Positions 12,101 through 24,900 of a stretch of DNA of 64,000 nt are shown here, piece after piece; within the stretch, counting starts at the first letter, position 1, and each line of letters begins with the position of its first letter. Source of the stretch: Enoplolaimus lenunculus. Lineage: Eukaryota; Nematoda; Enoplea; Enoplida; Thoracostomopsidae. The stretch spans positions 20,001 through 84,000 of the forward strand of contig JASANG010002463.1 in the NCBI GenBank assembly GCA_030248215.1. The letters run 5' to 3'. The position numbers and the translations under genes are program-made. The notes under the pieces were generated by a model. The model had not been told where the DNA came from. It did no database searches and worked only from the letters and a program-made list of their open reading frames with translations.

Positions 12101-12891
12101 TTATTTAATACATTTTGTTCTCTCGAAATGTTTAATTGTCTCGCGTCAACTGATGACAATGCTGTCGATCTTGTTGACTCTTCGTTATATGACTAAAATC
12201 TACACGAGAATTTCTATATCTGGGTCTTTCAGGAGGTGTAAGTGTTCTGTCTCTGCGACATTCCGATCTTCAACGTTTTTGACAATGTCCTGCCACTGTT
12301 AATCTACTGTATTAAATCATTCAACCGATTCCTTTAGTTTAAGCTTCGTCGCCGTTACATTTTGCAGAAATTACTCGCATGCTTCGTAACTGTTCGGAAA
12401 AGGTGTCGAAAGAATCGATCGAATGTGCTTTAACATCGGTTCATTGCTGCATTTCGTCGCTAATGCTAACCCTACCTTAAAGCACCAGACAGAGATGCCA
12501 TTTGTTAAGTTACGGAAAATGGAAACGAAACAAACGTTTAATATGAATAGTTCGAAATGGTTATTCTTCTGGTTGCGCCAGATAATGCGAATTTGAGATA
12601 TGAAACATGTTGTTTACATAAACTCACGTGAATTACGTCATTGAACGATAATTAAAGCAAACGAATAATCGCTATTATGCGTCATCCATGTTACCGTGTG
12701 CCTGCCGTGTGGAAAATTGAAGCAACCATTTCGAAGTATGGTTTTGAAAAACGCTTCCAGAACGAAATTGAATTTGAAAAAATTGGTCTAGTGGAAAATT
12801 GAGAAAATTTAAAATAATACTGTAATACTATACAGAGGGCTGGCGACAAATCTCAAGGGAGGCAGTGAACAACCATGACACTAGCCCTAAT

Positions 12892-13062
12892 CAGGCCTGT
12901 AGCCAGTTCACCTTGCTAGGGAAGGCTAAAAAATTTTCAGGAGGGGCATACAAAGTTTTCTTCGACTTACAAGCAAGGTTGAAAAAATTTTCTGGGGGTG
13001 GCCAAAATATTTTCCGAGGGGGTTGATTCCCCTTGCCCCCTCCCTTGGCTACGGGCCCAACT
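12892..13062. mobile_element. Short hAT-like MITE (GGGCCGTAGCC family)
   Basis: This 170-bp element starts CAGGCCTGTAGCCAG and ends TTGGCTACGGGCC, with G-rich tracts and AAAATTTTC blocks inside. The same family lies in opposite orientation at about 15555-15733. The terminus resembles CAGGGCCGTAGCCAG ends I know from hAT-type MITEs. I see no clean 8-bp duplication. Confidence 0.5.
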
Positions 13063-13803
13063 CTACTTAACGTCACAAATATTTTAGCTGCAATTTATGC
13101 ACAACCGTACATTAACGAGTTAAAAACTGCAAGTAAGCATAAGCTCGCGAAGCGGTCAATCAATTTAATGGGCTCAAACACACAAAGAGTTAGAAAAAAA
13201 TTGAACGATCTAAAAGACGATAACAGATATGTAAGTAGTCCAGGCCTCCACATCGTAGTTGTTAAAAGGGTCAAATAAAATACAGGTGAGCGCTGAAATT
13301 TTCCGGGGTTTACAAGCATGGTTAAATATTTCCAAGATCGGATTTCTATGATTGATTACTGAGCCAACTGGCCCTTATCTCTTCTGGCTACCCGTTAATT
13401 TGGTTCCTGTAACACTGGCAAATTTGGTTTATGAACTTGCTATCAGTTACCACTATAGACCATGTCAAGACGTAAGACTTGATATAATGTGCTGAAGACA
13501 AGGGACTCCGCGACAATACCGTTTCCACGATTTCCAAGTCTAAATCTTACCCTAACCATATGGATAAATTTGAGCAGAACGGCTAAACATAAGGACTGAG
13601 CTTAAGTTGATTTTATATTGTCTACGGTAGTTTTTTGGCGGAAGCAAAAAAGTACGTATTATAGTTTTAAATTTAGTTTTTTTCAGTCGTAGTTTTGTAC
13701 AGTTTATCGCAAGTTGATTTGACGATCGGCAAGCAACATGTTTATTTTCCTTGCAGTTTCTTAAAATTTCAAATTTAGTGCAAAATTTCAACCTTGTGAC
13801 TTA

Positions 13804-14679
13804 TGGAACATCCATGTTATACTGCACGCGCTACTGCAAAAATATGTCTGGGTCAGAGTAAAGCCCGAAGTCGTTTCAACACACTCTATTGCGAGACCAT
13901 TATAATGGGTCATCCACGTTAAAATGCACGCGCCGATGTATTAATGTTCCAGCCACCGAATTAGGAACAGCATCAAAATACACATACTAGCTTGAGGCAA
14001 GGTACAATTTCATAGCTGTACTTAGATAGTGTTAATGTCTAGACTCTGTCGGAAGGGACTCTGGATAAATACATGTTGTCTGTAGGATGTAAAGACATTA
14101 CGTTTGCGCACGCGCACACATTTAAAAACACACGCTGTGCACACATTCACACCCATCATTCAACGCAAAAAATTGGGTCCCTTCCGAAGAACTATGGACA
14201 ACAGTTCCCGATAATGATGTCAGGACAAGTATATATTTATGTCTAGAGCAATTCATTGTCTAAAGGTTCAGAAAATGACATATTGACATCGCAGACAGTG
14301 TATAAAGAGAGTGGGTAAGGACAACGCGGGCACGAAAAAGGGAGGGGCATTTTTTACAAATGTGCGTGCATTTTAACGTGGATGGCCTATAAAACCCGGT
14401 AGTCACTAACGAGGACGTAAAAACATATTGCACTGCGTTCATGTAGCATCGCAAACATATATAACAACAACACAACACATATATACACTTATTTATTTTA
14501 CTTAATTTTTACCTTTTATCCCTACTCTTTTCGGAAAGTGTCGGGACAATTAATAGTGACTACGTCCAACGATAAATTGTACCTACACGCTAGTTGCAGC
14601 TTCGATTTGTACACAGATCCCTACTGTGTGGTTGTAAAAAATTTTGCATTAGCGCGCGCATTATAACGTGAATGACTCA
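13804..14679. mobile_element. PIF-like MITE, interrupted copy
   Basis: Left terminus TGGAACATCCATGTTATACT and right complement TGAGTCATTCACGTTATAAT are flanked by TTA on both sides. The interior is colinear with the uninterrupted relative at 18344, and is split at 13906-14389 by a second MITE of related termini. Without the insert it is about 390 bp. Confidence 0.8.
13906..14389. mobile_element. PIF-like MITE nested in the previous one
   Basis: Left TGGGTCATCCACGTTAAAAT and right complement TAGGCCATCCACGTTAAAAT are flanked by TAA (13903-13905 and 14390-14392). The relative at 18.43 kb has a single TAA at the corresponding site, which is the pre-insertion state. 484 bp, no coding capacity. 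Confidence 0.85.
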
Positions 14680-14964
14680 TTACGTGACCACCACATTCAG
14701 TTGGTACTTTCAGTTGAAATTTCAATCGCAAAACTTCAACCTTGTGACTTGGTTGGCTCATCAAACATAATTTCTAGCAACTCTCATCCTGACCTTTTTA
14801 TTGTCACTTTGAATTGCAAAAATTTCAACCTTTTTTGGGATAATATTATAACTGAAATAGTAAACTGTAATTCAATTTTCGATAAGAGGGACAATATCAT
14901 TAAATTGTTAGAAGTTATTCTTGTCTTTCAGTTTCCACTTGGGCAATTGAAGTGTGAAGGCTAA

Positions 14965-15195
14965 TGGGTCATTCACGTAATACCGTCTACACTACTGTCA
15001 CACCTGGTATTAAGGGCGGGACAAAACGACAATTTCCTTAAGGTATAAGGACTTAACAGAATGTGTAACTAGTTGGCTTTCGCAGCAGGGCCTTCGAAGG
15101 GACTAAGGACAATATAGGTACTGTCAAGACACAGTGTCGGACAATACTAGTTAATTCGAACAGGACCCTGTACAATCGCTGAGCAAAGTTCCTTC
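14965..15195. mobile_element. PIF-like MITE fragment
   Basis: It begins TGGGTCATTCACGTAATACC after TAA and is colinear with the first 200 bp of the element at 21996-22956 (shared GGACAAAACGAC, CTTCGAAGGGACTAAGGACA and CACAGTGTC). The right half and terminus are missing. Confidence 0.7.
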
Positions 15196-15554
15196 CGACA
15201 AAATTTGTGTTTTGAAATAAGCTGAGAGTGGTAAATTGACATCAAATAATATTACCAATTAACTAGTTGAGTTTGAAAAATCGATAGTTGTGGAAAATTA
15301 AAACAGTTTTTAAATTCAATTTCTTTCTTGAAGCGTTTTTCAAGACAGCACTTGGAAATGGTTGCGTCGATTTTAGAAACGCGGGCACACGGTAAAATGG
15401 ATGACACATTAACGTGTCCATATACAAAAACAGCTTGAATAATTGTATTTCATTTTTTCTCATTTTTTTAAAATTCCACGTTGATTGTAATTATTTAAAT
15501 TCTTGTAATTTGAAATCTTCTATCTTGAATGTGGACCATTTTAAAGCGATTTCA

Positions 15555-15733
15555 TCGCGACAGGGGGGGGGGGGCAGGGGGCTCAGCCCCTAGAAAAATT
15601 TTGGCCACCTAGAAAATTTTCAACCTTGCTTGTAAGTCATTGAAAACCCATTGTATGCCCCTCCTGAAAAATTTTTGCCCCTCGTGAAAATTGTTTGGCC
15701 CCCTCAGCAAGGTAAGCTGGGTACGGCCCTGAA
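15555..15733. mobile_element. Short hAT-like MITE, second copy
   Basis: Inverted relative of 12892-13062. It has GCCACCTAGAAAATTTTCAACC, here split as GCCACCTAGAAAA and TTTTCAACCTTGC, and ends GGTACGGCCCTG. A run of twelve or so G lies at the other end. It sits about 110 bp upstream of the first channel exon I can place. Confidence 0.5.
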
Positions 15734-15843
15734 TTAGGGAAAAAGTTTGCTTTCAGTATAAGCAGCAGGCGAAGGGTTGTTGAGCAACGTATTTGAAGCG
15801 AAAAACTTGCTACACTCGAAGTGGTATTTCGTATTTGTTGTAG

Positions 15844-15984
15844 CTTGTCGCGTGTTTATTTTCTCATATTGGGTTGTGCGGTTTGGTTGCTGGTTATGCA
15901 GTGGTTGGCGCTTTTATGTTTAAAGCAATCGAGTTACCAGCGGAAATGAAGCGGCAAGGTCATATTAAAAACGACACACAAAAT
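15844..15984 (+). CDS. K2P channel exon: M1
   Basis: 47 codons, phase 0 in and out, acceptor TTGTTGTAG, donor GTAAGT. It encodes [20 protein letters not shown] (M1) and the start of the cap loop ending NDTQN. A stop lies in frame immediately before the exon, so the coding sequence must begin in an upstream exon that I could not find. Confidence 0.8.
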
Positions 15985-18900
15985 GTAAGTGCATAGCTTA
16001 CTGGCTTGTGCAACAAATGGTGATTTACGAAACTTGTCACAATCGTTTGCTATTCTTTTGAAATATGTCTTACACAATCCATGCACGAAATCTTAATATA
16101 TTTTCATATTTTAAACACTTTTGTGCGTTTTTATGCAAATTAAGCACATAATTTCCAATTTGCCGCTGAATGATTACAATTGTAACATTGCTCAAAAAAT
16201 AAGGGCCCTCACCATCAAAAAGAAAACAAGTTTTATCAATAACGCTGATTATGACCTGCTGTAGTTGTTTACTTCTTAGCTAATGCGTCGCTCACAATGG
16301 TACGCGTTGTGGAATTTTCATCGACCGTAGACAACTATATCATCTACCGTTACACAGACGGCAACAAGGGATACGTTTTTGAAAAATTTTGTAAATTATA
16401 AACGGCAAGTATCTTTCATCAATTTTGATTGACGATAACTAGCAATTTCTAAATCAGCATCTGTTCTTGAATTAGAACATGTCGCCCAGGCTTGCTTTCC
16501 TACAACTTTTAGGCACTTGCAATACACAATAAAGTAAAAAAGAGCTGTGATTTTCGAACTACGGTTGCTGTATTTCACACAAACGTGTATAAGTGTAAAG
16601 ATTTAGGGTAATTTGTTAAACTTTTAAGTGTATAGATATTAATACGAATTGCTCGATCTTGGTGTGCGCCTGAATAAGCTTTGTTATTACGTAACTGGAA
16701 TGGTGCAATCCGAGAAGAAAAATGTTGTTGCCGACTGTCGACAAGCTTTGCTGATGCCGAAAACAGAGTTTGTCATAAGAAAAATAACGCAGTTAAAATA
16801 ATGTATAAATTTTGAATTTAAACAAATTTTCCGCAGTTGAAAAAATTTTTACAGTTTAAACTTTAAAAATTGATCGAAAGTTACAAATTAACCTTCATGA
16901 AACAACTCTTCAAAAATATGAAAAGTCACTACTGGAACTGCATAATCTAGTAGCAAAATTTTTACATGGTACAGAAATCGATTTGCTATATTATGATTCA
17001 AATACAGACCTCCAGTAGTAGTTTTTTTGTTACACTGTAGTTCTCGGAGCCAATATTTTGATAACGCTCTTACACAATTGCTATTGAAAAAATATGCCAA
17101 AAGTTTATTTAAAATTTCATTTGCTAAAAATTTAAAGGAACTACACGATTGCTTTAAAATTATTGCTACGGCAACGTTGTTTCTGACCTAAAGGCGCACC
17201 CGCTGTGCGTCGTTCACAATATATATTTAAGCCTTGCCGCAAAATATGTCATTGGTATAACAATGTGTGAAAAATCAGTCAGAACAGTTTGACGTTCCCT
17301 ACAACTGTTTGACATTTCCTACTTTAAACGGCATTTAAATAGTATAAATGATGGGCTTTTGAGGCAAATTTTAAGTTCAAAACTTTTGGTTCCGTAACTT
17401 TTCAAAAAGTATTCTAAAATTCAACTCTTTCCTTAAAATTTGCTAAAAAACTCATAGTTTTTAACTAATCATAAAATTTCGTAGAAACTAACAAATTTAC
17501 TCCAAAATAAGAAAGCCGTTAATCCTAACTTAAAGCTACAAAAGTTTTAAAACGCACGCACATGTGTATAAGGAGCTTAATAATAACAATAATTTGTTTG
17601 ATTGTAATTGTGCTTCGTAAATTTTGTTGTCTAGTGCCAACCCTACCCTAACGCTTGTTACAGAACAATTTATGACAAGCGCTAGGGTAGGGTTAGCAAA
17701 AAAAGTGTTGGGGTTGGTTTACTGCGTGACAAATTTAAAATTTGTCATGCGTTAACCTAATCTTATGACATATTCAGTGGCAAACTTTAAATTTATATTG
17801 TGAGCGGCGCATTGAATGTAGTCGTGTAAGGTCGATGAAAAGTTCCAATGTGCGTACCCACACACTTGTGGACGATGCATAACCATAGAATCTTTGATAC
17901 TCAAACCCACAACGAGAAAAAAGGCGCTGAAAACCATAGTCCCTAAGTAATAATTCTTGTTTCAGATTATGCTAGAACTTCGTAAATATACCGAATCTCT
18001 GCCAATTCTTACAGAAGAAGCATGGAAGAAAAAAGCTGAATCCGTGCTTAGGGAATATGAGATTAAATTTGTGAAGGCAGTAACTCATGAAGGCTATGAT
18101 GGTGATGACACCAAACCGAATATTCAATGGACATTGTCTGGAGCATTGCTATACTCTTTTACAGTGATTACAACTATAGGTTAGCTTTCAGAAATTGTTC
18201 TAATTTTATTAATTTCTTTCCGCCTGTACGACAAGTTTCTGTTGAGTTAATGTCAGTCGAACGTTACGGTACGTTTGCTTTGCATAAAAATGTCCAATCG
18301 TTTCTTGAAAGACTATGATCTCCGCAGACAGTTGGCTGGCTAATGGAACATCTACGTTATACCGTACACGCTACTACAAAAAATGTCTGGGTCTGAGAAA
18401 GGCCCTGCGTTGTTTTAACACACTCTATTACGAGACCACTATAAAGTCGGGTAGTCTCTAACGAGGACCTAAAGACATATTGCACTGCGTTCGTATAGCA
18501 TCGCAAACATACATGAAAACAACACAATCACATATACACACCGATTTATTTTCCTTAAATTTTACTTTTTGTCCCGACTCCCTTCGGACGGTTTCGTGAC
18601 AATTAATAGTGTCTGCGTACCGTATTAAATTGTACCTACACGCTAGTGGCAGCTCTGATTTGTACACAGATTCCTACCAGTCTGTGGACAAAATTTCGTT
18701 GGTGGTATCCTTGCAACAAGAAGAGTATTAGGCTCCCCATTTTAAAATAGAAAGTTTACTATACTCTGTTCAAAAACAGAGAAACTCCGTGAATATGCCT
18801 GACTTAACTTGGGCATAGCTGTCATACTCTAAAATATAAATGCCTGACCAGGGATTGAACCAGCAACGGTCGGCGTGTAAGACAAGCGCACTAACCATTG

Positions 18901-21900
18901 CTCCACTCGAACCATAGATAATCAATCTATAAACTGTTAGTACTGTTAACAAGTCTTCTAATGTATTCAATGAAGAAAGAACGCTGTTTATGCACAGTAA
19001 ACGTCAATTGTGTGTTAAACCGAATTGGTTAACCGTAGGACTGTAAATATTTAGGCCCATGGAACAATTCCAGACATCAAATAGGACTTTTTAACACTTC
19101 TTTTCTTTTTGTCCAGTGAAATGTAGGAATATAATCTCAAAGAAATATCGTTCTTATAATGCCTACGCAAACTATGCGAAGACTTTTCATCAAAAAACAA
19201 AACTGTGCACGAACATAGGTACTAGCTACTGTACTAGTCCAGACATTTTCTGCAATAGTCTGTTGTGTTTACGGACAACTGAAATAGGGTAGACATTTTA
19301 TTTGCAACCCAAACAAGCGGTAACATGCGACCGAGATAATTGCCTAAGATCACCGAGTCTATCAATAAGAGCAACGTTCCCACTAGCGAAACGCATATTA
19401 GAATAAAGCTACGATAAATGCCAGTCTAGGATTGAATTCGACTATAAATACTCTTTATAACGTTTTCTTCCCTAGGCATATTTTGTCGTTATCTTTAGAA
19501 ACGTTTTAGGATATGGTAGAATCGCTCCTCGTACAACTTTAGGCCGAATGGTAACAATGATATACGCAACGATTGGAATTCCACTGATGTTGATGTGTTT
19601 GGCAAATATAGCGGAATCACTTGCACAATTTTTCACGTTTATCTATTTCAGGTAAGATTGTATGCTACCAAACATTAAATAAATAACATTTAAGCGTATC
19701 GTTTGGGCTGTTAGATTACCCTGTTTTTCTTTGATGGTAGACGTGTACTACATAATCCTCGTTGTTACACGTGACTTTTTTTACGTTGGCTTTTACATTC
19801 CAGTTATCTAGAAATTATTTCATTGTCAATCATGAAATGTAGTGAATAGGGATGATATACAGTGCAAAAGTTGACTATATTACAAAAATGTAAAATGTTA
19901 GCATGTTTTGTAGAATATGCTGCTTGTACTGCAATTGGCGAGAAAAACGTCGACAACGTATGCGACGCACTTTGAACACTTTGTTGCGATATCACGGAGG
20001 CACGTTAAGACGAGGTATATTGAATAATATGCAGTTATCTACTTTATGTCAGACACACGTTACGGTTGGTTTCCGCTGCACTAATAATGTCAGCACAGTT
20101 GACTGCATCCGTGGACGCAATGCAGTAACACGATAACTGTATTAGGACAAATATATTAGCTAGCTACAATTTTCTTTATACAGTTGTTGTTTTGACAGAT
20201 ATTTTTCGCATATAGTTGTTGAAACTATGAGTACGGTTAATGGGCAAAAATATAAAGCTGGTTTGAGGCATTTTCCTTCCGAATTAGGTGGTTTCCAGTC
20301 TCGTTTTACAAATTGACGTTAGTTGTATATACAACATGGTTATGACATTTACACATACGGCTGTTTACCTTTGAAGTTTCGTACTCAAATCAAAATTGCA
20401 ATGACTGATTCAGTATAGTATATTGTAACGGCCTGCCAGTTGACCCTAAACCTAAGCGTAAGTGTAACAAGCTTTCTCGATTCTTTCAGAGGGCGTCCTA
20501 AAAATTATATTGAATATAACATTATATTTTCCAGTTAAATTCGACCAATGTCCAACCTCACACCAGTATTAGTCTATCACGATGGGATCACTTGCAATTT
20601 GTTTGTGCGATACTCGAGTTTAAGTATTTTCCTAGTAGAAACGTAGCACTCAGCGTTCGACTACAGGTGGAAACCTTCGTGACAGACGTAGACTATATTT
20701 GAGGAGTCACGAGTGAAACAGTTTCGTAGTTCTTCGTATAATGTGAGGCCACTGTTACTTTTAGAGCCGTAACTGTAGATTAAGCACACTACTGCATCTA
20801 AACCTAAGCGTTGAAAAGGCTGTAAATCTACACATACGTCTAAGCCTAGGCTTAAGCGGAAAATGCAGTGAGCAATCTAACCCTAGTAAAGAAAGAGGCA
20901 GAGACGAAGGTAACATGGCTCATATGTAACAAAACAATACTATTAATTAATGCAGAATTTGTTTTTAACCTAAAATGTTTAAAGTTCAGTTAAAGTTGAG
21001 ATATAACACTTACGGATTAAAAGTGTAAACTTAATTACCGAATACCAACTATCCTACTTGGTTTTATGTGGCCTGTCCTTATCGTTATCGTGCCCAAGTA
21101 TCACCAAAAATCTACATATCTGTACCTTACTCACCTGTTTGTAATGTGAGTATGTAGCCTATTAGAGCTAGACCATACTGTTTATATGTAAAACAATACC
21201 TACGCTAAAAGATTTTGTTTATTTTACACTGATGTGGGTGTTTGAAATTTTAACTTTCTAGTTTAGTGAACTGGCTATTGGTCTAGTTACAAGATGTCAG
21301 AAACATTACTACTAACGAATTAAGTTCTATTTACAAGGCGTATATGTGGTGATAAGCCGGATGGATTTGCTGCATCAAGTGTTTTTAAACACAAAATTGT
21401 ATGTTATCGTTGGTTGTTGCAAAAAATATTTGAGTGAAAGCCATGTCTAGGGAACAGACAATTGAAACAGTGGTTGATCATTGAATAGGAAGTCTCAAGC
21501 AAGATGCCAGAATAATTTGCTTGAATTGAATATCTATTCAGCCTTTGATTGGAGTGGTGCGTGAGTTGAATCTATTGTCAGACACAGTGGGCGCCAGAAA
21601 AATTAAAAAATTTAAGAAACGTTTCATGCCACCCTGTCAAGTAAAAACGCCAGAGACTTACAAATATATTACAAATTCACAACATAAAAACACAACAGTT
21701 GGTTAAAGAAGAATCGCTACGTTGAAACACATTTCTGCGGCTGTAACATTTGTGTTACAATACATCATATGCGAAGACTTAAACCCTAACCACCATAAAC
21801 GATTATAATTTTATGAGTACGGTTCATTCCAATTAATCTTTTCAAACACAAACGTAAAAGAGAACAGGTTTTTCTTATTAGACACACGGATATTCGCAAA

Positions 21901-24900
21901 GAAGTGAAATTAATAACATTTCAATTGACTGCTATGCGCAAAAAGGTATCTGCAAAGAATCGGCACTTTTTTTGCGGTACCGTTGCAAATACTCATGGGT
22001 CATCCACGTAATACTGTCTACGCTACTGTAAAAAATTGTCCACACCCCTGGTTTCAAGGGCTGGACAAAACGACATTGTTCTTACGATGTTAAGACTTTA
22101 CACAAGGTGTACCTAGCTAGATTGTTTTGGCAGTAGTCCCTTCGAAGGGACTAAGGACAAATTAGACACTGTCTGGACACAGTGTCTGACATCGGGACGT
22201 CCGAAAAAGAGCTTGTTGACAGTCCACAGCCCGTAACTAGGGCTTGTTTTAAAAACGTTGCAGTGTTCTAAAAATTTACTTTCTTAAAAATTAACTGCAA
22301 CCAGAAATTTTTAAAAGAGGGGGCAGGAAGGTTTTTGCCGGTAAAAGATAACTTGTAAGAGAACGTCCCGCCCCATTCAAGCAGAGCAGGTTAGAATATA
22401 ATAACTCTGGTATACCAGAAAGTTAAACCCCGGTGTCCCTGTCGAAAACAAACTTTGTCGTGACCGGTGAGGGGGGGGCGGCGGCTGGGGTGTAAATATA
22501 TAGCTCCGGAACCCTACACTGTTGTCCCCCAGGGGAGGACGGGCGAGTGGGAACCCTTTAACGTCGCACACCAAGCCCAACGGTAGTTGCACCCTTCTTT
22601 CGCCCATGGTTGCGGCATACTCAATATTAAGCTCTACAATAGTCCCTTCAGACAGACTCTGTAAAACAGAGTCCCTTGAAACAGACTCTTTAGGTGACTA
22701 AACAGAGTCTGTTCTGACAGACTCGGGACAAAACAGTTGTCCTTCATATGACGCATCGACAGTGTAGCATGGGTATGGACGGCAATGTGACAAAGTATAG
22801 GCTGTTTAGAGGGTATGCGAGTTGTCCGGAAGGTCTATACAGGATATGGGTGACATTTGGACATGTCATTTAGTAACACTACAACTACAAAGTGAGGGGC
22901 TCGTAAGTGGGGACAATTTTTTACAGTAGCGTAGACAGTATAACGTGGATGACCCATGACACGAAAAGTGCCTATTATTACCGATACCGATAATCGGCAC
23001 ATCCATAATCAGAACGCAGCTAAAAAAATTTCTTTCCGTGGCCTAAGAATCTGAAGTGTTTACGATACAAAGCTTAACATCTCACATAGATGCATTTTTA
23101 ACACATTAACGACGACCTTAATCCTTTATTCTGTTTTTGTAGCGTTCCGTTCAGTTGCAATATTGATTGGCCACGTTTCTTTTAAGGGGATCCAACGTTC
23201 CCAATGTACTACGATAAAAAGTGAGTGGCTTAGGATTAAAGCTATTTTCGCTTATTCATAGGCGTAGTTTTACACTTATTTTTCCGCTGAAATTTATGCT
23301 TAGGAATACGTTGAGATACTGTCACACTCCTAAAATAATACTCATCATCTGATCAACATTTCCAGCGTTATTAAGCCCAGTAAAAATTGTGAACATACCC
23401 GGGAACATGCTAACATTTACAAGACATGTATGACAGAAAAAATAAATATATAAAGGTAAACAATCAGTTCTATGCCAGTGGTCATAAATACAAATGATTG
23501 TTTTCAATTGTTTGAAATTTAAAAACTTCCGGGGAGTTCACATACCGAAAGCGGATGTGGATTTCTTGCCGGAGCCGGATATCGGGTCGCTCCCACCCGT
23601 GGGTAAAGAATTTCAAAGCGCGCATAAATTTTGTTAATCTTTAATAACAAACAATATACAAGTTGTTTAGCTAAAATATTGTATTATTACATTGGTTTAG
23701 TTGAATAGAGAATAACGGTTTATTTTACAGGTTTTAGGGCACAACCGGCTGTCTGGCTATGACTTTCCAGACACACAATCTGCGTCTCCGGTAAAATTTT
23801 TCCTATAGGATCCGATAATTGCGATGCTAACTGCCACATCCGGATCTACCCAGCCAGCTACGAATAGAGTATATTTCGTCGTAAATACGGCCAAGATATA
23901 TAAGGTATATGTACCACAACACCGAAAAATAGATGTTTTTCTGAGTACGCATACTTGCCAAAAATAAGTTTGTTCTGTTAAATACCCAAAAATCTTGATA
24001 TAGGCTTGTGTTACTTGGGTTGATTTTGAAACTACTGCCGCCAACTTAAATTACTATTGCGTTTAATACGCTTACGGATGCATACAACACACGCTGAATT
24101 CTGAAAGCTGATATTCGACTGAGCCAAAAGGGCTGCTTCATATTTAAAGCCGTCAATATCTGCTGGATTTCGCAATGTCTATGATTACTTCGAACATCGA
24201 CAATTACCCACTGCAAAAGTTATCTGTGTTTATCCCCGCAAGCCGCATGATCTGCTTTTATCGTTTTCAAGAATCGGATGGTCCACGTATCGCCATTCCT
24301 AAATTGTCAAAATTGATTGTATAGTCATCGAATACTCTTGCATTCGGATATTTGGCTCAGTGCGGTCGCAGAAGTCAGAATTTAACAGAAAATGAAGGAT
24401 AGAAGTCGATTTTGTTGTGAAAGTTGAATTCATTAACGTTCACAGCAGAAAAACTTTTACCAAACAGAACACAAACCTTAGAGAACGTTTTACCGGAGAC
24501 AACAACCGCAGTGCTCGAAAGCCATTTTCACCGAACCGAAACATAAAGAGGCTCGAAAAAAACTGGCAATGAAACCAACATCGGAAACACTTGGTAAACG
24601 TGTTACCGACCCGCAGACTCCAATTTAATAACTAAAGCAACCGGTAACGAAGTAAAGCTTAGCAATTCGACTCATCCAACCTAAGTAACCAAACAAAACT
24701 TGAGTGCCCTTATATCGAACGGAGTCACGATAAAACGCATGGACTTAAATTGTCGCAGTAATTACGCCCTGATTTGTAATAATAGACACAATGTTCGGTA
24801 CAGCAAATGTTTTTCTTTTTTAAGTCATGCCTTACTATAATACGTACTAAAAACGTTAACTATGAGTAAAAATAAATATGCCTACTTCATATGATTTAGT

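Larger units (their letters stand above)
5250..12600 (-). mobile_element. BEL/Pao LTR retrotransposon fossil
   Basis: Reading the minus strand from 12.6 kb down, the pieces come in BEL/Pao order: a TGGCGC-type primer-binding-like site near 12.57 kb, gag zinc knuckles, aspartic protease, reverse transcriptase, Pao-type A17/RNase H region, H2C2 finger and integrase. It is interrupted by a DNA element (8541-10207) and a solo LTR of another family (6343-about 7500). It is thoroughly broken (many disruptions) and looks old. LTRs are not confidently delimited. Confidence 0.85.
12678..15408. mobile_element. Composite PIF/Harbinger-like element
   Basis: The left terminus TGCGTCATCCATGTTACCGT and right complement TGTGTCATCCATTTTACCGT extend as inverted repeats of roughly 170 bp, both with GCAACCATTTC and TTGAAAAACGCTTC. 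TTA flanks each side (12675-12677 and 15409-15411). No transposase is recognised. The 2.7-kb interior has been filled by at least four other elements, so the original element was probably short. Confidence 0.7.

Noticed and set aside
18770-18970. A 66-codon minus frame with [11 protein letters not shown]
   Set aside because: It is a read-through of the tRNA-like sequence, not a protein gene.
22377-22607. A Pro-rich minus frame
   Set aside because: It lies inside a MITE and reflects a local GC-rich tract.
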